A stretch of DNA of 64,000 nucleotides from Sisyra terminalis. Lineage: Eukaryota; Arthropoda; Insecta; Neuroptera; Sisyridae. Every line of letters starts with the position of its first letter. Within the stretch, counting starts at the first letter, position 1. A model generated the notes under the pieces. That model did no database searches. It was not told where the DNA came from and saw nothing but the letters and a program-made list of their open reading frames with translations. The stretch spans positions 18,308,001-18,372,000 of the forward strand of contig OY292276.1 in NCBI GenBank assembly GCA_958496175.1, in the 5' to 3' direction. The translations under genes were made by a program, and so were the position numbers. This document shows positions 10,787 through 21,639 of the stretch, piece by piece.

Positions 10787-13700
10787 GAATTTATTGATAA
10801 CTTTTCTAAATTCAGAGAATCAGTAAATTTGAATTTCCGTATATTCCTCGACTTTAAAACTGCAGTGTATCTAAAATTTTACCACCCTCTACTGGGGTCT
10901 CAATTGCCTAAGCGTGAATTCCTCACTTGTTCTACCAAACTTAACTTAAACTTCCAAACCCTAATAACCAAGAAGATATCTTGTGTTTTTTACGTGGCGA
11001 TAATAAATAAATATATGATCATTTCCAATCGAATCTTAAAATTGAAAATATAGGTAAACTCTTTGAATATGATAAACTTTTCTTTCGCCTTAATCAAATT
11101 TTTAGTTAGGTAGTAACAATCATACATAAAATTCATTAATTTAACTTTTAAAAGTATATCTGCACATGCATCTATTATAAGACTTTTTTCAAAGAAGGTT
11201 ATTGTCATGATTATTTATTTTATATTTTCTCAAGCTTGACATTAATCAGAGTTACTTAATAAGCAGACCGTGAATAGAAAATGAAATTCAGATTAGAACG
11301 TGCTATAATTATTTTAGAAGAAACCTTTACCCCACGTTTTGAGAAAAAATGAAATAAAAAGTTTATTGTCCTTTGTAAGGAAAACCAAGGGTAAATTTTT
11401 TAAACAATATTCGTGTTTTAATGGTACCAAGTTTAAAATATCTTAGTTTGATCAGGTGAATGATCTTTGGTGTTTTTAAATCGATATGCCTGTGCATAAT
11501 CTTTAAAACTTATTAATCCCCTAAATAATTGTTTTGTGTATGTAATTGTCTATTTGAAAACTTTTATTACCTTTTAATGCTTCAAGATCGTTTTAACATT
11601 TTTATTATATTTGAAATATAATATTTACAAAATACAAATCTAAAAATCATAAAATCTCAATTTACGAAGAAAGCTTTAATTTAGTTTGAATAGTTAATTT
11701 TGAAATATCTAGTTAAATTTTAAAATTAGTTTAGCATTTTTCAAAACGTTTGCCAATGTAAATAGGATTTTTAATTTCAGCATGAATATGTTTTCATTAA
11801 ATTTAACTTTAGTAGTAAATTCGATAGCTACTTGAAAACGTTGTTGATTGATATATTTTTTACACAAATCTTTTGATTTTAATGGAAGTTTTTCACTTTA
11901 TATTTTGTACTACATGGATAGTTAACTTTATGCTACTGTTGATAAAATTATTGGCCATGTATTTTTTGGGTAAGTTGTCTATTTTGTAATTATATTTGAT
12001 CCTATTTTCATGAGGTGAGTTCTAAGATTCTAACAAACCCATAACATCCTTTTTAATCGGTTATTTAATTATGTAAAAGCAGCGGTGATTTGCTAATACT
12101 AATAAAAGTGTCCTCCACAACAATTAGAAAATAGATAAAAATTTAAACTTCTAAAAAATTGATGTATTTTTTTTTATTTAGAGAATAATTTAAATCATTT
12201 TAGATATAAAATGAAATTAATTTTACTGCCTTAAATTTTGCTTTGATTGACCCTTGATTTAATGTATCCCAACAATGTTATATCCAAAGTACAATATATT
12301 ATATTCATTGTACTTCTCAAGGACCTGAAACTCTTTACTTCTTCGAAAAAAATAAAGAACAACGAAGTACAATATAAAGAAAATAAAGTACATGATTAAA
12401 AGACAACCGTCGTCAAATTACATTGTAAGTGGGTACTTGATTAATAGAAAACTGACATTATTCTAGTTTCGGAACAGGAAAGTAAAAACATCTTTAAAAA
12501 ACATCGTAATCATACTACGAATCAGTTCATTATTTTAAAGAAATATATAGATACATTTTTGAGCTTTTATATGTTCCTATAGAGCTTTTGATTCCTAATT
12601 TTTATTTGGAAGAATGCCTCAATTTATGGTACCTCAAACAATTTATAACACATATCTTACAATCTTTCATCCAAAAACCAAAGAAAACTTAAAAAACCAT
12701 AGGTAAATTAAAATTTTAATAAATTGGACGTATTTGATGCAGTATTTTGGTGCCATTCTGTTATCTACGCATAGAAATTATCGAAGTATCTTCATCAATG
12801 AACTATAACGACAAATAAGAGTAAATTAAAGAACCTACAGGTAAAGCAGCTAAAAATATTTATTTTATGTTATTTATTGTTTGTATTACAACATATTTAT
12901 ATTAATATAGATTTTAAATTTTAAAAAAAAATATTCTTATTTTTTGTATTAATTGTTGCGGTTAATTATTCCATGGTACTTATGGTATTTGTTTATTATC
13001 GACGAGTATGTAGTTGATTTCTGCTACACAAATTAAGTCATACCACAATGATTAGAGATTGATGTGGTTAATCAATACGAATACTACGAATACCAACAAA
13101 AATTTGTTCTTTTATTATGAAGTATTTTGTAAAAGGAAAATAGATATCAATCTTTTTGTTAATAATTCATTAAAATGTAAATACTTCAAATTAAAAATTC
13201 AAAAATACGATATAAAACTAAAATAAGCCTTCAAACACATATATTTCAACTCGCTTACGTGAGTGTTTATTTTTACCATACATATTACTATTTGAAATAC
13301 AATCCATTTTTAATATGTTAGTACAGAAAAATTGATCTAATATTTATATTTTATGAGAAACTGTTTTAGGTATAGCTATAATAATTTTGTTCTAGTATAG
13401 ATAAATATATGAATCTTAATAGGTTTTTTTTTGAGATATGTAAAGAACATACAAATTTAGTTCAACCTTTGGCATTTTAAGAAAACTACTTAATTATATT
13501 TTATTTAAATTATGCAAATACATTTTCGTTCAAAATCCATATTTACAAGTGTTAGTCATTTCATAAAATATATAAAATAATTCGTAACTACTTTTACATG
13601 CCATCCTATGAAATTTTGATTATGTACAAGTATATTACAATTTGAACACAATATTACCGCCAATATAACCAAAGATCAAGTCAAGAGTCATTATAAGAAA

Positions 13701-16636
13701 GTGTTTTCACGGAATCTTAATTGTGAACAATTCTCAAAACTATTAAGAATAAGAATCTTAGGGATATAGTAAAATCTATCAGAACAAAACATGCGAGAGG
13801 GTTGGAAATACTGAATAATGAGACTACCGTTTACGTGATTTAATGAGTTTTCGCGAAAATAGGAATTTCATTTTCCGTTCCCATTCAATGAAATATTTAC
13901 ATAAAGGAACCATTCATTATGTAATTCAGTCGTATTTTTTGTTTCTTAATAATATAAACTCCGACTTAAATAATTTTACTCTGAAATGACTCGAAAAATA
14001 AAGTGATAAAGCAATTGCTTTATTAATATTTGCAATAAACAAAGTAAAAACAAAGAATTATTCGTGATTTTGAAGTATATCTAGCACCTACTTAATAATA
14101 TCTGTAAATATATACCTATTTGTCGAAATTTAAAAAAAATCCAAAATTTAATAAATGTGGTAAATAAATTATTGATATATTGGCTAAAAAGTTAATTCGT
14201 TAGGAGGCAAAACTGTTTTCAAACAATGTGCGAAAAGAAAAACTTATTAGTTTACAGTATTTTGATTGCTTAAAAATATAGTTCAAACTAGAAAAAATAA
14301 AGAAAACGGTTGTAGTTATAGGTTGAAGTTTGAATTTTTCGTTTGATTTGCTATTAAAATAACAAACGTTTTATCTAAAAAAAAAAAAAGAAAAAAAATG
14401 CATTACACTCATTAAACATAATATTTATACGAATACCATAATATCATAAACCGCGGTTCTTGAAATCCTACTCTCATCTATGAATCAATTTATTAAAGAA
14501 AAATAAATCTTCATAAAAAATCAAACTATGTCAAAATATTGTCCAAGTCCAAGTCTTCTGTATACAGCAGATTAATAAACACTTTCGTGAGATTATAAAA
14601 AGGAATGTAAGAAATAGAATATAAGAAAATCTATTTAATATTTCCCGAAAATTTCCAAATTATCCATCTTTGAATAATGAATGGAAACTTCGTTGAATTT
14701 TCGTATTTGATATTTCATTGTTAATATTTTATACATTATTGCTAACATTCACCTTTTATTTAGAATTTGGTTTTAAAAACTAAGAATTTATTTTATGATT
14801 ATTTATGTATATCAATAACTTGTAATAAGATTTTTGCCATTATATAGCTCCACCTCAACTGTTTCCAAACGAAACGATTTTTTCACAAATATTTACAAAA
14901 AGATGCACGCAGATTGGAAAAAATACATATTCTAACTGTATAATTTTGTTGATTATTTAGGTTACAATATTTTATTGAATGGTATAAGAGCTTAAACAGT
15001 TTCCAATTGTTATAAATCTTAAACTATTTAAATAAGCTGTTTTTTAATAACAAATATTACTTTAATTTAATTCACAATAATAGTATAAAGTTCATCGACA
15101 AATGATGAGCTTATGAAACTAAAAACTAAAATGAACTGAATAAAATTTATATAATGAAATATAGAATTTAAATTAATTCTCTCAAAAAGATTCAATTGTG
15201 ATTAAAAATTAAAAATCATAAATTATTTAAACACTTGATTTTATCTTCTCTGTATACAGTAAATACTTCCAATCTTTCCAATAATGCACATTACTATTTG
15301 TACATTGAGGTACCTACTTTCTAAAATTGATACTAGTATAATTAAAAATCTAATTCAATTCGTTAGAATAATCAAAGATTGATAGGAAACTTATTGTACA
15401 CTGTTTAAAACTGCTACATTTTCAATACTAAAAAGTAAATTTAAAATTTATTTATTGAACCTAAAATTGAGTTAATAGAATAGAAAATAGAGGAACAATA
15501 ATGTGTTTTAGTCTAAAATATAAAATGGGTTCCTAAAATTTTCTCTCACCTACTTTTGAAGTTGATTTTTAATTTGAATACTTTATTAAATGTGCGTATC
15601 TAATTTAAATGTAGTTAGGAACTGTTTTATACATAAAGTTTTGAACTTATCTTTTAAATCAGTTTTTTATTAGTGCTGAGGTTTTGTTACATATAAAATA
15701 GGCATCTCGGCTATTGTTTTTTTTACAATGGAAAACATGAAGTGTTTTTTCGTGTTCCTTATTTTTCATTTAATTGATAGTATATTTTATATAATATACG
15801 TGTTCCAGATTTAGTTGTTAGTAACCATTGTATATATCTCAACATTATGTTTACTTTAGGTGACATCGTTTCACGATAAGGGAAGATCATATTTTTTAAA
15901 ATCGATATTTTACGTTGTGTGAAAAATGTTGAAAAATATCATAATTTTATCTTAAAACTAAAATTGCAAAGAATATATTAACGTAAAAATACTATAATAT
16001 AGTATAAGGAATAAATATAAAATAGTAAAAGTAAAATAGTAAGTAAATAAGTAAATAAGTAAAATAGTAAAAAGACGCATACAAACATTATACATATATA
16101 AAACATACAATTAATATTAGATTATAAGGTTCTTTTAAAAATTTGGAAGAAAATAGTACATATTATACATCCATAATATAAAACCATCAAGGTTTGATAT
16201 AGTTTTAAATTTATTAATGTAAAGTTATAGTTTTGTGGGTTAGTGATTATAATAAATTAAACAAATCATAAGTAATACCACATTATCCGGTAATGTTCAA
16301 ATTTCTACTAGTTGTAAAAAGTGATATTTACCGTATTTAATTCTAAATATTTATATTGAAAAACAAAGTGTAAACCAAGTACGGAAGACATACAGGAAGT
16401 GTACGTCAATGTATATTTAATTAGGCAAAATATTTCGAACTATTTTCAACCCCATTATAACACAAAAACTAATCTTTCACCTTAGCAATTTTACATTTTT
16501 AATGGTTTGTCATACAATGCCTATATATAAGAGGTCATTTTAAACTTCATGAATTAACTGATAATATTCTTGAGTTACTAGATTTGAGAAGTCGTATATA
16601 TTCATTCCCTAATTCATCTAAACCTCAACCAATTGT
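10787..16636. other. AT-rich intergenic stretch
   Basis: No gene found. Two small items stand out: a perfect 18-bp palindrome ATAAAGCAATTGCTTTAT at 14006-14023, and an AAGTAAAT/AAAATAGT-type microsatellite listed separately. The open frames at 10829-11208 are low-complexity and overlap on both strands. Confidence 0.4.
16021..16073. repeat. AAGTAAAT-type microsatellite
   Basis: Imperfect short tandem units: AAAATAGT at both ends and AAGTAAAT / AAGTAAAA in the middle. Confidence 0.7.
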
Positions 16637-16790
16637 AGGCTGGCCGCACACTGTAGTGAACAATCATCATCTAACGAAGCATTTCTTTGGAACTGTTAAA
16701 TAAAGTAGACAATGCATTAAAGTAGTGAAGGGGGTTGACACTTATAAATTTCCGGGAATCTGGTTTATTTGCCACAGTGTATGGCGGCCT
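16637..16790. mobile_element. Short TIR element (MITE), about 154 bp
   Basis: The left end AGGCTGGCCGCACACTGT (16637 onward) matches the reverse complement of the right end, AAGGCCGCCATACACTGT (ending at 16790). The similarity continues inwards for about ten more bases (AGTGAACAA against GGCAAATAA). The element has no coding capacity. The superfamily is not certain and no clear target-site duplication was found. Confidence 0.55.
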
Positions 16791-16930
16791 TAATGATGTG
16801 AACCCTTCAAATTTGGTAATCTACTATTATGCACAAGAAATTGGAACTTAAGGTTAAATAAAAATAATTAAAATAGATTCTAAAATCCTCCCTTGTATCG
16901 CTAAAATACACTAAATAGTAAAAAATTGAT

Positions 16931-17171
16931 TTATAAGCTGAATCTTAGTACCAATTTTACCATCGATGTTAAGTCGATATAAGCCAATTAATGAGAATTG
17001 TAAAGCTATCAAGTTGTACATCAAAGCAAAGCGATGTTCCATATTACTAAATGGTAAATAAAACTGCACCCCTTGCTTTAATGTATAACTTGATGGCATA
17101 CGATTTTCATTAATTGGCTAATATTACCTTAATATCGATGTTGAAATCGATACAATTAATTCAGTTCATAA
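16931..17171. repeat. Foldback element with arms of about 105 nt
   Basis: The left arm (about 16931-17035) and right arm (about 17069-17171) are reverse complements with scattered mismatches. The best blocks are AGCCAATTAATG, ATCAAGTT.TACAT and AAAGCAA. The outer parts share TTAT.A.CTGAAT and ATCGATgTTAAG. The loop is only about 33 nt, so a transcript would form a long hairpin. The 62-codon open frame on the minus strand here is a by-product. Confidence 0.75.
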
Positions 17172-17266
17172 ATTTAATTTGAAGTTTTTAGTGCAATTGT
17201 CAAAATATTTTTGTTTTTTTCCTTTTTAGTTTTTCAATATGTTTTGGCTCATGTCTTTTTCTTTGC

Positions 17267-17460
17267 TAGGTCAAAAGATGGCAACGTTACATTTTATACT
17301 TTTTTTTTAATCTTATTCGCGAATAATTTGACCGAAAATGAAAATTTAGTCACCGATGAAACAATTACACCATATAATAATTAAATTAACAAAAAAATCG
17401 CGAAAAAAATAAAAAGCAAATAAAAAGCAAAACACAACGTTACCAGATTTGACCGACCTA
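17267..17460. mobile_element. TIR element (MITE) with long ends, about 194 bp
   Basis: The left end reads TAGGTCAAAAGATGGCAACG (17267 onward). The right end, as reverse complement from 17460, reads TAGGTCGGTCAAATCTGGTA then ACGTTGTGTTTT. The match runs on through a T-rich tract to TTATTCGCGA / TTTTTCGCGA, so the imperfect terminal repeats are about 55-60 nt. No protein is encoded. Confidence 0.5.
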
Positions 17461-19336
17461 AAAGGGGTCTGAGCTATATTTTTAATATAAATTTTGTCAA
17501 TCATTGTTTGAAATTTTACTTCAAATCTAACTGATTTTTGTCATTTGTTTCAACTATCATTTCAATTTCTTTCAATTGCCTGTTTTTCATTTACCAATTG
17601 ATCAGTTATGTTGGCTGGAAATATTTCACGGGCAGTTACTATAAGTTAAAATTAGCAACTTTTTGCGTTTTAAAGTATGCCAAATATGCTAACTTCATCA
17701 TGCACTTAAAATTGACTCATTTTAAAATATTTAATTTAAGTAGAAATACTTGATGGTCAATAAATTTTACGACGGATTTATGTGTTGTCATCGAAAGTAA
17801 GCAGGCTTGCCAAAATTCAGCACGATACAGAGCTGGAAAGTAGGTGAAAAATGAAAATTATTAGTTCCGTACTTTACAAACTAACGACGAAGTGACTTAA
17901 TAGAAGCGAGGTAATAAAAAATGCCCAAAAGTCTAAAGAATGAGTAGAAAATAAGTTCTCACATTTCTACCGTTAAGGAAAATATAAATTGACGATCAAA
18001 ATGTATATGCACAACAAAAAACAAAGGTTTTTACGTTAGTATTTAGATAGGCGAAAAAAAATATTCAAATTGTAGAATCTTTTTAAGAAGGGAATTTAAG
18101 AAGTTTTATTCAAATAGTGATCTGAGTGCTTAGATTTGATTATAAAAGAGTTTTGATCGAAACGGGGATCAAATTTCAAAGAAGGTTACAGTGACAGTAA
18201 TCAATATTTTACAGTTGACTAAAAAGAAAATTTATAATTGTCCTTTGTACCGAATAAGTAATTTGACAATTTATCCTAAGTCAATATCGTTCTGTGAACT
18301 TACCTTCAAAATTATGTTTTTAATTTCTTCGATTTTGATAAAATACTGAATTTGTTAATCTAACGAAAAATTTTCAATGGTAGAATTATTTTCAGAAGAA
18401 GTTAATTTTTTTCGAAAGCTAGTAAGTTATTTTATAATTCATGGAATTTTCATCTATGTTGAAAAATGAAATCATATTCATTCAAAAACCGAGAAAATGT
18501 TCTCAATAAAAAATTTACAACATTCAATGTCTTGGCCGAACTTTGAAAAGACAAAAAAATGAAAATTTAAAAAAAAACTAACAATTTGATAGACAACTGT
18601 TATTTACTGTTTAACTTTCTGGAGAAAAATAAGTTGCCTTGAGGGAAAAAGCCTCGAGGGTAAATATTGGCTAGGCTCAGTGCGTAGCATAAAATATTAA
18701 TATAAAGTTAATTTAGGACATTGTAGTATGTAATTAATAAGAAATTTGAAATTTAATTTAAGAAAATGATTAACATTTTGTACTTTAAACAAACTTTTAT
18801 TTGCTTATGTAACGTTAATTGAAACAAAAATTTGAATACTTTTCGACTAGAAATATTTATTTTATAATTATTAAAATACTTTAAAATTATTCAATATGTA
18901 ACAAAGTAAATATTTGTTTTGACAGCTTTATCAAACTTAATTATTATATTACAATAACATTTATATTAACAATTTTACATTGATGTTCAATTAAATTGAT
19001 TGAAATCTATAAAAGTGTAAATTGATCACATTATATTTTATTATTCAGAACACTAAGCATTACTGAAAATTTCAAAGTTTAAAAATTAGTCAATTTTCTT
19101 TTGAAACCACAAAAAAAATTTTTCCCAATGCCATGAATCGAAGAGCATTCCAGTTTTGACTCATACGAATTCCTCTAAAATAATGAAGGCAAGAATTTAT
19201 TAACTTGCGTGTCATTTGCATAAATGAGTAATATAAACGCCATATATTTAAATTTTGTTTATCAATATACATAAAATGATTTTTGTGGCCAAAGACTTGA
19301 TTAGAACCTGTTTTTTTTTTAAATTTAAATATATTA
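17461..19336. other. AT-rich intergenic stretch
   Basis: No gene that I can support. The minus-strand open frame of 85 codons at 19090-19347 has no recognisable domain and a biased, AT-driven composition. Confidence 0.4.
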
Positions 19337-19783
19337 TTTATTACCATATAAAATTAAAAGTATTTTTTTCAATGATTTCGTCGTGATAAATCACGACAAA
19401 ATTTCGTTTTCAAGTGATTTTTTTTTAAATAATTCTTACGAACCAGATACATGGTCAATAGTAACGGTTATTGTTGCACATATTTTTATGGTATTTTCAA
19501 GAGAAAGATAATAATGATAATTATAGCACAAATTTAGCAAATAATATGGTATTATTTTTAAAAAATCTTTTACTTGGTAATCGTTTAAATACTAAATTGC
19601 ACTTCATAATTGTAAAATACATTGTTCTTAAATCAATTAGCAAGTAGATAACACCTGAGTTTGCTTTAAAATGTATTGTGAAAAAGAGTATTAATTATAG
19701 AAACTGAAAAAAGCTTTGGTAATGCTTAGTTTAAACTACGGGGTACTGGCCCATTTGGATTGAAAAAAATGTTGAAAAATTTA
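19337..19783 (-). terminator. Probable 3' UTR of the yellow-family gene
   Basis: On the minus strand an AATAAA overlaps the stop codon itself (19785-19780) and another lies at 19342-19337. The second is the more usual distance for a 3' end. This is a sequence-only guess. Confidence 0.3.
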
Positions 19784-21367
19784 TTATACTAACACATATT
19801 TTAATAATTGGAAACTTAATAACGTTAAAATACTAATTTGTAATTTGAATGTTGAACCACTACTGTAAATTGTGTTATATTCGTTGGTAAATCCCTGTAG
19901 CGGATATTGTGTAGATGTTGATCCTTCAACATCGTATCGGTTAATATCTTGAGGAGTTGAAGGTTGTCCATTTGGATAAATATTTACAAACGGCGGAGAT
20001 GTTGAACTAGGGAATATACTTGTTGGTCGATGTGTTGATGGAGCGAACGTCGAACTTGAAGGATAGTTAGTGGAAAATGTTGAACTTATCGGTGAAAATG
20101 TCGATGAAAATTGAGGGTTTAATGCTCCTGTGCCATAATGACCGTATAAATAGCTCCTTCTGCCGATATGAGCTGTTAATATTCGATAATTTCCTTCATC
20201 CGCTCGAATGTTTCTTGCCAAAAAGTTTTGTAGACGATTTGTTATAAGATACATATTTCCAGATGGATCAATAGCAAAACTATCAGCCCATTGAATGTAC
20301 GTTCCATCCTTCGCTAAAAGTCTCTGTCCATTTGAAAATGGAAAGCTTGTGTTCCAATATCCCACGGCAGTATCTCCTAATAGACCGTAGTAAAGAATGC
20401 CATTTTCGTCCATAATCATTCCATCTGTTTGTGAAGATTTAGTGCCAAGGTCTCGAACGTGCTCAATTACTGCGTTACTTGTCGCCAACTCTCGGTTTCG
20501 AAGTACGGCTGAACTTATGGCATACATGTGATACGATGATAAAGGTGTGTAAAATAAGTCACGCTCCGGTCCCCACGATAAAGGACCTAATGCAATTCCG
20601 TCCAAATTAGTTGCAATTTTTACTCTAGTCCCATTTAAAGTAAACTCTGTAGCTTCTGTTGCAGCCCGCATTGTATTCGGCTCGCGAACTTTCCACGACA
20701 CATTGTCAACGTAAGAATAGACAATAATTCCAGGATCATCTCTACTACTATCAGTAATATAAGCAAATCCTCCATTGTATTCGTCAATAACCAAGTCATT
20801 CAAAAAGCTGCCATCTTTTAACGCTACCTCTTCAGGGAAAATATATTCCCTTATGATTTTATTTCCATTATTTAAATCGTACAATATTAGTCGTGGTGAA
20901 CATAACGACACAGGATATTGCTCCATACTGTTTGTTCTACCACCATCGATAACCCATAAGACGCCTTTTGTGTCGATTTCGACACTTTGAACGTTTTGTA
21001 ATGAGCGACAATTGCCGTATTGATTAGCTTCCCAACTTGGAAATGGTATTAGTAATGGAGCTGTAATATCCGTCATATTTGGAGCTGGAATCCAATTTAG
21101 TGTGGATGGTACTCCAGCTTTGAAACGCGGAACAGTTACAAACAATTTGTTGTCCCAAAATTCGACACCTGTTATTGCATTATTTATTGGAATGTAATCA
21201 CGATTAGATATTGCTTGTTGGCGAGCAGCATCAGACGGCCAATCGTAATCCAATAATGACCATTCGTAAGATACCCTAAATTGGGGCCGATTCGGACGTG
21301 GTCTGTAGTTTTGAGCATTTGTTTCCAACAATATTACGCATAAAAGAAACACGATTTTTAACTTCAT
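19784..21367 (-). CDS. Yellow / MRJP-family secreted protein, single exon
   Basis: Yellow-family proteins are secreted. Some act in melanin and cuticle pigmentation (one as a dopachrome-conversion enzyme); others have unknown roles. The frame of 527 codons has no intron. Residues 1-18 form a signal peptide (VFLLCVILLETNA). The MRJP domain spans about residues 33-412: YEWSLLDYDWPS at the start, LWVIDGGR near 137, FLNDLVID near 188, FAYITDSSRDDPGIIVY near 201, DGIALGPLSWGPERDLFYTP near 256 and QTDGMIMDENGILYYGLL near 313. The mature part has two cysteines (120, 156) and four N-glycosylation sites (97, 222, 245, 339). Residues about 416-472 are a Ser/Thr/Pro-rich stalk. The last 18 residues (ISILTLLSFQLLKYVLV) are hydrophobic after SSGS, like a GPI signal or tail anchor. 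The start has TAAA before the ATG. I cannot assign the yellow subfamily. Confidence 0.93.
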   Translation of the reverse strand: MKLKIVFLLCVILLETNAQNYRPRPNRPQFRVSYEWSLLDYDWPSDAARQQAISNRDYIPINNAITGVEFWDNKLFVTVPRFKAGVPSTLNWIPAPNMTDITAPLLIPFPSWEANQYGNCRSLQNVQSVEIDTKGVLWVIDGGRTNSMEQYPVSLCSPRLILYDLNNGNKIIREYIFPEEVALKDGSFLNDLVIDEYNGGFAYITDSSRDDPGIIVYSYVDNVSWKVREPNTMRAATEATEFTLNGTRVKIATNLDGIALGPLSWGPERDLFYTPLSSYHMYAISSAVLRNRELATSNAVIEHVRDLGTKSSQTDGMIMDENGILYYGLLGDTAVGYWNTSFPFSNGQRLLAKDGTYIQWADSFAIDPSGNMYLITNRLQNFLARNIRADEGNYRILTAHIGRRSYLYGHYGTGALNPQFSSTFSPISSTFSTNYPSSSTFAPSTHRPTSIFPSSTSPPFVNIYPNGQPSTPQDINRYDVEGSTSTQYPLQGFTNEYNTIYSSGSTFKLQISILTLLSFQLLKYVLV

Positions 21368-21503
21368 TTTAACAAAATTTTTAAACAGTTAGTCAAAAGA
21401 AAACACATACACTTTAAAGTAGTTTTTCAAACGTAATTTAAACAAAACATTTATTAATTTAAAATTTCACATTATTAATTAAGAAGTTGCGTAGATGATG
21501 TAA

Positions 21504-21536
21504 TGAAAAGGAAAATTTTTTGTTAATTATTTTATA
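21504..21536 (-). promoter_or_regulatory. Possible second TATA/initiator pair of the yellow-family gene
   Basis: On the minus strand TATAAAA begins at 21536 and TCATTA follows with its A at 21504. This is the same TATA-to-start distance as the upstream pair. The initiator fits the arthropod consensus less well, so it may be an alternative start or chance. Confidence 0.3.
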
Positions 21537-21592
21537 CACGTGAGTTGAATACGCACGTTTGAAAGTACGTCTTCGCGGTGACTTCAATGAAA

Positions 21593-21628
21593 GACTGAAC
21601 AATCTGCAGACTTTGCTAGATGTTTATA
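21593..21628 (-). promoter_or_regulatory. TATA box and initiator of the yellow-family gene
   Basis: On the minus strand TATAAA runs from 21628 to 21623. The arthropod initiator TCAGTC runs from 21598 to 21593, with the expected start A at 21596, 32 nt from the first T of the TATA box. That is the canonical spacing. It implies a 5' UTR of about 229 nt if unspliced. The region 21540-21600 is also less AT-rich than its surroundings. Confidence 0.6.
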
Positions 21629-21639
21629 TTGTGAATGGG

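Noticed and set aside
19090..19347. Minus-strand 85-codon frame downstream of the yellow-family gene
   Set aside because: No recognisable domain, AT-driven composition, and it probably overlaps the 3' UTR or intergenic DNA.
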